Of a stretch of 34,671 bases of DNA, positions 16,837 to 22,700 are shown one piece after another. Source of the DNA: Nitrospinaceae bacterium. GTDB taxonomy: Bacteria; Nitrospinota; Nitrospinia; Nitrospinales; VA-1. The notes under the pieces are model-generated. The model saw nothing but the letters and a program-made list of their open reading frames with translations. It ran no database searches and was not told where the DNA came from. Numbering within the stretch: the stretch's first letter is position 1; each line of letters starts with the position of its first letter. Both the position numbers and the translations under genes were made by a program. Where the stretch lies: assembly GCA_029261475.1 (NCBI GenBank), contig JAJDBG010000055.1:1-34671 (forward strand), given 5' to 3'.

Positions 16837-18204
16837 CTAGGTATGGGCAAACAATGTATCGACGGCTTTGTGGCGATATTTGAATATTTTTTCCAGATCT
16901 TTTCTGATGAATCTTCCTGCGACCAGGTCCCCTGCACTGCCGAACGGGGCTTGATATAAAATGCGGTCCTTTATCAATGTTCCGCCATTTTTATTTTCAA
17001 ACTCGTGGGTGTGATGCCAGTGACCGTAGGGTCCTTTGATCTGGATGTCGGTGAATTTGCTATCAGGTTCCCAGCCTGTGATTTCCGATTGCCAGCGTAT
17101 GGGTATGCCGTGCAGGGAAAGGCTGTAATTGATTTTTGTGCCTTCCTGCATCGTTGGCGTTGACTGCCTGAGTACTTTGAATTTTAAAAATTCGGGTGTG
17201 AGTTTTTCCAGATTCTTAGCTTCTTTAAAAAACTCAAACGTTTTTTCTACGGATTGAGGGACCCATTGTTCGAGTGATACTTCGTGGTAGTTGTGTCCGC
17301 AAACCTCTTTCAAAGCCTCTTCAAGTTGTGAGTATTGAAACTTAAATTCGGTCTCTTCTATTTTTTTTGCGCTCACTCTCTGGCTGGCGAGCAACAGCTC
17401 GGAGAGTTCACCCAACCCGAGTTTCAAAACAAATTTTGGCACTGGGAAAAGAGTCGGACGCTTCAAAACTTTTCCCAAAGTTTTTGTGAATACTTTATTC
17501 CTGATCGCATTTGGACTGACGGCATTATAGATGCCTTCCATAGAAGCGTTTTCAATCGCATGGATCATCATATTGGCAAGATCGTTTATGTGAATCCAGC
17601 TCATCCACTGCGATCCGCTCCCAAGGTTTCCACCAAGTCCCATCTTGAATGGGGACAACATGTTTCCAAGGGCACCACCATCATGCCCCAGCACCATGCC
17701 CACCCGGCAGGCCACCGTTCTCACACCAAGGTCCCTGGCTTTGATGATTTCATTCTCCCAGCTTTGGCAAACGTCTGAAAGGAAGCCTTCGCCTTTGGCG
17801 GACGTTTCATCGAGGGACTCGTCGCCCCGGTCGCCATAAAATCCAATGGCTGAGGCCGATACAAAAACTTTGGGCTTTTCATCCATTGCCGACATGGCTT
17901 CCACCAGTCGTCTGACCGACAGGACTCTCGATTGAAGAATTTCCTGCTTACGAGTCTCCGACCAGCGACCCCCGGCAATGCCTTCTCCTGCCAGGTTGAT
18001 TACGGCATCCACTCCTTTTAGCGCGTTTGAAGAAAGAGCGGTGTCTTCGAGATTCCAGCTTTGGACATCGCAATGAAACGGCAATTTAAATCTTGCGGAT
18101 TCTGGATCGCGTGTCAGAACTGAAACTTCATGACCCTTTTGACTCAAAGTTTCTATCAGTACTTTTCCAACAAACCCCGTAGCACCTGTAACCATGACTT
18201 TCAT
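16837..18204 (-). CDS. TIGR01777-family epimerase fused to a SRPBCC domain
   Basis: 455 aa, two domains. Residues 1 to about 298 form an extended SDR/epimerase of the TIGR01777 (YfcH/SulA-like) type, with MVTGATGFVGKVLIETL, INLAGEGIAGGRW, FVSASAIGFYGDRGDE and the WIHINDLANMM block. Residues from about 305 to 455 form a SRPBCC (START-like) ligand-binding domain (HEVSLEQWVPQSVEKTFEFF, then GIPIRWQSEITGWEPD). Such fusions are known, but the substrate is not. AGAAGG sits 6 nt before the ATG. It lies downstream of the CbiX-like gene and is separated from it by a triplicated 58-bp repeat. Epimerases of this group also occur in LitR regulons (established association, not proof of role). Confidence 0.88.
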   Translation of the reverse strand: MKVMVTGATGFVGKVLIETLSQKGHEVSVLTRDPESARFKLPFHCDVQSWNLEDTALSSNALKGVDAVINLAGEGIAGGRWSETRKQEILQSRVLSVRRLVEAMSAMDEKPKVFVSASAIGFYGDRGDESLDETSAKGEGFLSDVCQSWENEIIKARDLGVRTVACRVGMVLGHDGGALGNMLSPFKMGLGGNLGSGSQWMSWIHINDLANMMIHAIENASMEGIYNAVSPNAIRNKVFTKTLGKVLKRPTLFPVPKFVLKLGLGELSELLLASQRVSAKKIEETEFKFQYSQLEEALKEVCGHNYHEVSLEQWVPQSVEKTFEFFKEAKNLEKLTPEFLKFKVLRQSTPTMQEGTKINYSLSLHGIPIRWQSEITGWEPDSKFTDIQIKGPYGHWHHTHEFENKNGGTLIKDRILYQAPFGSAGDLVAGRFIRKDLEKIFKYRHKAVDTLFAHT

Positions 18205-18267
18205 ACTGGCCTTCTTTCTGTGTATTCAAACAGCCTGTGTTTTAAAACGAGTGAATCCCTTGTCTTT

Positions 18268-18440
18268 TCAAAATTTCTAACTTGTATTGCTAACGGAAGT
18301 CACATGAAAAGTCTTATTGCCCGTGTCAAAATTTCTAATTCGCATTGCCGACGGGTGTCACATGAAAAGTCTTTTTGTCCGTGTCGAAATTTTCTAATTC
18401 GCATTGCCAACGGAGGTCACTTGAAAAGTCTTGATGTGAT
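18268..18440 (-). repeat. Three 58-bp tandem repeats covering the 3' end of the CbiX-like gene
   Basis: Copies start at 18268, 18326 and 18384 on the plus strand, each beginning TC(A/G)AAATTT(T)CTAA and containing TGAAAAGTCTT. The third copy includes the last ~15 codons and stop of the CbiX-like gene; the other two lie downstream. All three keep the reverse complement of the GNAN-stop codons in recognisable form, with several substitutions, so the duplication is not recent. Confidence 0.85.
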
Positions 18441-18927
18441 CTGTCAGGAACAAAGCGAACATATCCATATTGAATGGCCATGCGTATTGAATGTTTATGT
18501 CGCTGTATTTTGCACTCAAGGCTTTCAATTCTTCCGGGATTTCATTTTCAGAATGAGACCCCCCGCGAGTGATCATCGTCGTTACCAAAACAATTTCAGA
18601 AACATTTTCACGTGCCAATTCATCGACCGCATCTTCAATCGACGGATAGCAAAATTCGTTGTAGGCCGTTTTCAATGAATACCCGTTCAACATCGCTTGC
18701 ATATGAGAAGCCAGAGTTTCCAGACCCGTTTTATAAGGATCGTTTTCTGGAGTCCTCTCCCATTTCCTAATCGTTCTATCCAGTTCCACTTCCTCCTGGC
18801 TGATCGGACTGCCCGCTCTCACTCTTGTCTTATGGACTCGCATAAATTTTTCAACAATTTCAGAAGGAATATCACGAGGCAATCCGCCGTGACCTACGAG
18901 AATGACTGCTTTATTTGAAGATTCCAT
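18394..18927 (-). CDS. CbiX-like protein (sirohydrochlorin chelatase superfamily)
   Basis: 177 aa, one chelatase-like domain. AVILVGHGGLPRDIP with His13 and VLVTTMITRGGSHSENEIP with His125 match the two His-bearing motifs of CbiX/CbiK/SirB chelatases, which insert Co or Fe into sirohydrochlorin. A longer polar insertion (about residues 28-65) between the first strand and the next helix is unlike small CbiX, so activity or substrate may differ. It lies 44 bp after the MerR gene, and linkage of a tetrapyrrole chelatase-like protein with a B12-type regulator is notable. The C-terminus (QVTSVGNAN) lies in the repeat array. Confidence 0.8.
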   Translation of the reverse strand: MESSNKAVILVGHGGLPRDIPSEIVEKFMRVHKTRVRAGSPISQEEVELDRTIRKWERTPENDPYKTGLETLASHMQAMLNGYSLKTAYNEFCYPSIEDAVDELARENVSEIVLVTTMITRGGSHSENEIPEELKALSAKYSDINIQYAWPFNMDMFALFLTDHIKTFQVTSVGNAN

Positions 18928-18971
18928 GACATCTTGATTCCTTTAATTTATTTAGAAAAATTGACGATCTC

Positions 18972-19922
18972 TTAAACTTTTAAATCTTCCTCCTGGTCGA
19001 GGTCGATCAAGAAATCGTAATATTTATCGAAGTCAGTGAGATAAGAAACCTCAGGGATACCGCAAGGACTCCCTTTCCCACCCGTGACCATAAGGGTCTT
19101 TGGACTGACTTCGCTTCTTATCTTGAAAAGTAGGCTTTCAGCCGTTGCGGGGCTGAAGGTATGAGAGATACTCATCGCTATCACTTCCGGCTTGTAATTT
19201 TTTGCCGCATTGACAATGTCTTCGAGAGGATTGTCTCTGCCCAGATAAATCACCTTGAAACGAGTCACCGAGGTGACCACAGCGCACATGAGTATCCCCA
19301 GGCTGTAGGCCTCTCCCGGCAAGGTGGCGATCAAAACCGTTGGTCCCTGTTTTCTGATATTCATTTGCCGCCACTTTTCACTGAGAAAACTCACCATACA
19401 TTCAGAAGCAAAATGCTCGTGTGAAACCGTCAGCTCACCCGTTTCCCAGCCCCTGCCCAGCCTTTCCAGCAAAGGAGCGGCAAAATTAACAACGAAATTC
19501 AAAGCACCATGACGACCCCATTGTTCATGGAATCCGCTCAGGAGAGCATCGTCATCATAACTGTGAACCGACCTGACCCAGCTCTCGATCAGCATTTCCT
19601 GTGACATCAGCTCAGCTTGCCCGGCAGACTGCGTCTCCGATTTGGCTTCTATGAAAGGTTGCAAACCTATCATCCTTTGCAACTCTTCCATGCTGGCCCT
19701 CACCACTTTGCTGGCCCGGTACCCAGACTCAAGAGCACTCGCAATGGCTCTCAGTCGAGGCACTTCTTCTCTGGGATACCTTCTATGACCCGAGGGGAGC
19801 CGCTGAGAACATGGAGATCCGTAACGTTTTTCCCACACTCTGAGCGTATGAACCCCCACCCCTGTCATGCTGGCCAGCTCGCCAATAGAGAGAAAATCTT
19901 TCATGTCAGTCACATCAGTCAT
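18972..19922 (-). CDS. MerR-family regulator with cobalamin-binding-like C-terminus (CarH/LitR type)
   Basis: From the ATG at 19922 (GGGAAG 8 nt upstream) the protein has 316 aa. Residues 10-80 are a MerR winged helix (LSIGELASMTGVGVHTLRVW followed by EKRYG). Residues 105-190 form the helical B12-capping bundle with the CarH/LitR Wx9EH motif intact (Trp159, Glu169, His170). Residues 193-316 are a Rossmann-like B12 domain. The lower cobalt ligand motif E/DxHxxG reads EAYSLG (204-209): Tyr206 replaces His. The residue after the Trp, His132 in Thermus CarH, is Glu160. Light-dependent adenosylcobalamin regulation is known for CarH; whether this protein binds cobalamin is doubtful. A TGTCTA box lies in its presumed promoter. 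Confidence 0.88.
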   Translation of the reverse strand: MTDVTDMKDFLSIGELASMTGVGVHTLRVWEKRYGSPCSQRLPSGHRRYPREEVPRLRAIASALESGYRASKVVRASMEELQRMIGLQPFIEAKSETQSAGQAELMSQEMLIESWVRSVHSYDDDALLSGFHEQWGRHGALNFVVNFAAPLLERLGRGWETGELTVSHEHFASECMVSFLSEKWRQMNIRKQGPTVLIATLPGEAYSLGILMCAVVTSVTRFKVIYLGRDNPLEDIVNAAKNYKPEVIAMSISHTFSPATAESLLFKIRSEVSPKTLMVTGGKGSPCGIPEVSYLTDFDKYYDFLIDLDQEEDLKV

Positions 19923-20046
19923 TAGCTTGTCTTCCCTTTGAAAATTTTCATACTTACAATGGATGCTTCCCTTGGAGTCTTTACTCACATTCCCAGTCAT
20001 GCCTATATTGATTCTATACTTTGATATTACCACCGCTTTAAGAACT

Positions 20047-20075
20047 AATCTAGATTTTATCTTAATATTTGTCTA
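20047..20075 (-). promoter_or_regulatory. Putative promoter of the MerR gene with an embedded TGTCTA box
   Basis: On the minus strand TAGACA (20075-20070) and TAGATT (20052-20047) are 17 bp apart. The -35-like hexamer is itself the TGTCTA box (TTTGTCTAG at 20068-20076 on plus), and a perfect palindrome AATCTAGATT overlaps the -10. This would suit autoregulation. Inference from spacing and motif. Confidence 0.45.
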
Positions 20076-20109
20076 GGTTTTTGAAGAACCTTGACTCGAA
20101 ACTCAATCT

Positions 20110-20238
20110 TCAACCCGGTCCCAAAGTGATCTCTGGTCTTAGCTCCCCGCTCATGCCCCGGTGTGCCCCGGTATAAACCGGGGCGACCACTGCCAGGCTG
20201 ATTCCGAAAAATGCAGGTTGTAAAATCTTCTTAAGCAT
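20110..20238 (-). CDS. Small ORF with a signal-peptide-like start (possible truncated gene)
   Basis: 42 codons from the ATG at 20238: MLKKILQPAFFGISLAVVAP reads like a signal peptide, followed by a short Gly-rich tail. AAGAG lies upstream. The tail spans a GC hairpin (20165-20184). It may be the remnant of an exported protein gene or a tiny secreted peptide between the His-rich gene and merR. Without homologues it stays doubtful. Confidence 0.35.
   Translation of the reverse strand: MLKKILQPAFFGISLAVVAPVYTGAHRGMSGELRPEITLGPG
20165..20184. repeat. Perfect 8-bp GC hairpin
   Basis: GCCCCGGT (20165-20172) and ACCGGGGC (20177-20184) flank an ATAA loop; a further GCCCCGGTG copy precedes it at 20155-20163. 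It has no T tract on either strand, so it is not a standard terminator. It could stabilise or attenuate the transcript from the His-rich gene towards merR. Confidence 0.5.
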
Positions 20239-20275
20239 ATCAGTACTCTTTAGAGTCACGAGTTGATTGGATGGT

Positions 20276-20971
20276 CTACATATTCTCGTGGCCATGAGGA
20301 GCCAAAGCTACATTTTGCGTATCCACATTCTCGATGACCTTGATGCCCGAAGAAGTCTTCTCGATCAAAAAAGGATGACCAGAAATTGTGGTTTGAAACT
20401 TGTTGCCAGGCTTGAAACCATACTCCCTCAAAAGGGACTGCTCGAATGCGTTGAGACCGACCAAGACATTCTTTTCATTTTTAAGAATTCCATTAACGAT
20501 CTTTGCTTGTGTTTTGAGACCAAAGGTCCACTCATAAGGAAGATGCCCATGATCATGCCCTGCATGAGATTTGTGATTCATGGAAATCTTAGCAGGCATT
20601 TGAACCTTCTTAATAGGAACCGTATCCGTGTAAGACACCTTTCCAAATCGGCTGGCATCAACAATCTTCATTCCCGCAGATGTTCGTTCCACCAGAAAGT
20701 TGATTCCATACATCTCCGTATTGAACTTATTGCCAACGCGAATGTCGTAATGCGCCAGTTTTTTTTGCTCAAAAGCTTTCAAACCGATCAAAGCAGTTGG
20801 ATCAACCGAGTTTATCTTCTTATCAATTTTGGCTTGAAGATTATCAGACAATGCCCATTTGTATGAAACCGTGGAATGATCGTGGTCCGAATGAGCCATA
20901 GCGACGCTCGAAGTTAAAGAGATTGTTGCTGTGATTGCGATTGCGTTTAAGATGCTTGTTTTTGTTTTCAT
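20276..20971 (-). CDS. His-rich exported protein with two tandem repeat domains
   Basis: 231 aa, family not recognised. The signal peptide is cleaved after AMA (about residue 26). Two ~69-residue repeats follow, at about 37-105 and 146-214. Shared positions include Y-x-W at the start, LIGLKAFEQ versus LVGLNAFEQ, VGNKFNT versus PGNKFQT, and FLVERTSAGMKIVD versus FLIEKTSSGIKVIE. His clusters flank the repeats: 27/30/32, then 133/136/139/141/143, then 226/228, as in HSDHDH and HAGHDHGH. Such clusters often bind Zn, Ni, Cu or Co, so a periplasmic metal-binding or sensing role is inferred. AAAGGGG precedes the ATG. Its upstream region carries a cluster of TGTCTA boxes. Confidence 0.8.
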   Translation of the reverse strand: MKTKTSILNAIAITATISLTSSVAMAHSDHDHSTVSYKWALSDNLQAKIDKKINSVDPTALIGLKAFEQKKLAHYDIRVGNKFNTEMYGINFLVERTSAGMKIVDASRFGKVSYTDTVPIKKVQMPAKISMNHKSHAGHDHGHLPYEWTFGLKTQAKIVNGILKNEKNVLVGLNAFEQSLLREYGFKPGNKFQTTISGHPFLIEKTSSGIKVIENVDTQNVALAPHGHENM

Positions 20972-21035
20972 GGTCAGTCCCCTTTTTATACAATTCTTAT
21001 TTGTTTGTCTAAGTTATTAATTAATCTATTTACAT

Positions 21036-21064
21036 AATTTAGACAATAAACTAGTTTTTGTCAA
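21036..21064 (-). promoter_or_regulatory. Putative promoter of the His-rich gene
   Basis: Consensus TTGACA (21064-21059) and TAAATT (21041-21036) are 17 bp apart on the minus strand, about 65 bp before the ATG. An inverted TGTCTA box overlaps the -10 and others lie just up- and downstream, an arrangement expected for repression. Confidence 0.5.
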
Positions 21065-21420
21065 CATAATATTTAAAAAATACTAACTATTTGTCTAGTT
21101 ATAAGCCTAAACTATATAAAATAAAGGATAAAAAATTCCTAAAAAACTGCTTGAATGGGTAAATTGGGAAGGTATTTTTGGGGGATGGGGGTAAATTTCT
21201 AGGTTTCTGTCTAGTAAATTTCGTATATAGTCCCAGGCGGACTCTGTCTAAGTATAGTAATCTATAATAGTATATAGATATGAAGGCTTTTTCTGGTTTT
21301 GGGGAAATCCCTATATATTCAGCGCATGACGGCCTTCAGTCAGGATCAAGCTTTGCAACTAACTTCTGCCCTCTGAATTGACTTCTCATGCAAGGCACCC
21401 CAACTTTACCCAAATTTTAA

Positions 21421-21445
21421 ATATAATAAATCAAGATTTGACCCC
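21421..21445 (-). repeat. Short dispersed repeat, copy B (GGGGTCAAATCT-type)
   Basis: On the minus strand GGGGTCAAATCT is followed directly by TGATTTAT; copy A is at 15701-15724 in the opposite orientation. See that entry for interpretation. Confidence 0.45.
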
Positions 21446-21478
21446 AAATAGCGACCCTCTGGCTTATGGGGGAGATCG

Positions 21479-22609
21479 TTAGCGATACAGTTGTTGGTCG
21501 ATGCCCATTTCTTCGAGAGTCGTTTTCAAGGCATCCACAAATTCGACCATGTCCTGTTTCCTTAAATCACCTATCACAGCGAGCCGAAAGGTTTTTGTAT
21601 TCGCTATTTTTCCAGGGTAGATGGTGAAGCCTTTTGCGTACAATCGATCGTGCAATGTATCAAAATCGAAATCGGGATGCGTGGGTTCTCTAACGGAGAG
21701 GAGTATCTTTGACTCGTACTCGGGCTTAAGAAGAAACTGGAAACCGAGGTCGGAAAGTCCTTTATATAATGTTTCCCAATTTTCGCTGTAGCGGGCGCGG
21801 CGCTTTTCGGCACCTTCTTCAAAGTATTCTTTGACCGCTTGTTGCAATGCATAAACGATTTGAACAGGCGCAGTGAAAGTCATCTGCCCGGTACGTTTCA
21901 TGTATGCGTATTGCTCGCAAAGATCGAGGTAATACGATCTGGATGGAAATTTCGCGGCACTTTCCAGTGCTGAAATTTTTGCGATCACAAAACTGATTCC
22001 TGCCATGCCCTGAATACACTTATTGGAAGTCGAAAGCATATAATCAATGTTCAGCTTTTCGATTTCCATGGGAATCGCGGCGTAGCTGGATATCGCATCC
22101 ACGATGAAGGTCTTGCCGAAACGTCGCGCGATCTCCCCTATTTCCTTCACAGGGTTCAACAATCCGGTTGTGGTCTCGTGATGCACCATAGCGATGCAGT
22201 CGATGGCATTGTTCTCGTCAGAGCTGAGTTTTTTTTCGAGAACCTCCAGAGAGGGGGGCGCATCCCAATCAAAATTCAACTCCTCGACTTCGATCCCGTA
22301 AGCCTTGGCGATGGACACCAGCCTTGTCCCATAGGCTCCGTTGTTGACGATCAATATTTTCTTGCCCGGTGGAACAACCGAGTTGATGCAAGCATCCATG
22401 ACGGCGGTTCCCGATCCCGCAAACATCACGCAATCGTAGTCCTTGCCTTGATGGACAACTTTCACGAGATCCCTGCGCAAACTTTCCATGACTTCTTGAA
22501 ATTCTTTTTCGCGAGGGCAAATATCTTCCACAACCAAAGCATCCTTAACGCCTTGCGAGGTCGTTCCCGGACCGGGATTCAATAAAATTTTTCGGGGAGT
22601 GATTTTCAT
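21479..22609 (-). CDS. 2-aminoethylphosphonate aminotransferase (PhnW-type)
   Basis: PLP enzyme, 376 aa, fold type I class V. The N-terminus ILLNPGPGTTSQGVKDAL with VVEDICPREKEF matches aminotransferases of phosphonate biosynthesis gene sets. AGSGTAVMDACI and NNGAYGTR follow, then the PLP Asp171 (VDAISSY) and Schiff-base Lys197 in STSNKCIQG. PhnW interconverts 2-aminoethylphosphonate plus pyruvate and phosphonoacetaldehyde plus alanine. With a phosphonopyruvate decarboxylase at 13206 making the aldehyde, the biosynthetic direction is more likely (inference). It lies about 90 bp after the radical SAM gene on the same strand. An alanine-glyoxylate or related aminotransferase is the alternative. 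Confidence 0.85.
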   Translation of the reverse strand: MKITPRKILLNPGPGTTSQGVKDALVVEDICPREKEFQEVMESLRRDLVKVVHQGKDYDCVMFAGSGTAVMDACINSVVPPGKKILIVNNGAYGTRLVSIAKAYGIEVEELNFDWDAPPSLEVLEKKLSSDENNAIDCIAMVHHETTTGLLNPVKEIGEIARRFGKTFIVDAISSYAAIPMEIEKLNIDYMLSTSNKCIQGMAGISFVIAKISALESAAKFPSRSYYLDLCEQYAYMKRTGQMTFTAPVQIVYALQQAVKEYFEEGAEKRRARYSENWETLYKGLSDLGFQFLLKPEYESKILLSVREPTHPDFDFDTLHDRLYAKGFTIYPGKIANTKTFRLAVIGDLRKQDMVEFVDALKTTLEEMGIDQQLYR

Positions 22610-22700
22610 CTTCGGTATATTTTTCTAATTGGAACTTGTTTGCGCTTTCGCAAGCTTTGCTACAAAAGAAATACTCATTCTCCTGTAAGCATGTTGCTCA

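Larger units (their letters stand above)
20972..21478 (-). promoter_or_regulatory. AT-rich regulatory region with five TGTCTA boxes
   Basis: A gene-free 500 bp. TGTCTA occurs at about 21007, 21092, 21208 and 21246 on the plus strand and inverted (TAGACA) at 21040-21045. Typical contexts are TTTGTCTAAGTT, TTTGTCTAGTT and CTGTCTAGTAA. With the box before merR (20070) this makes six in two intergenic regions that flank the regulator run. They are candidate operators of the MerR protein. The segment 21260-21420 shows nothing recognisable; 21421-21445 is a dispersed repeat. Confidence 0.55.

Noticed and set aside
18268-18440. Possible small CRISPR array
   Set aside because: The three units are contiguous 58-bp tandem copies with no unique spacers, and include the end of a gene.
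18130-18678. 182-codon plus-strand frame over the repeat array
   Set aside because: It is antisense to the epimerase and CbiX-like genes, and its length comes partly from the tandem repeat.
20150-20200. Possible cobalamin riboswitch near merR and the CbiX-like gene
   Set aside because: A CCACTGCC string and a GC hairpin occur, but the conserved B12-box core and the long multi-helix architecture are not present.
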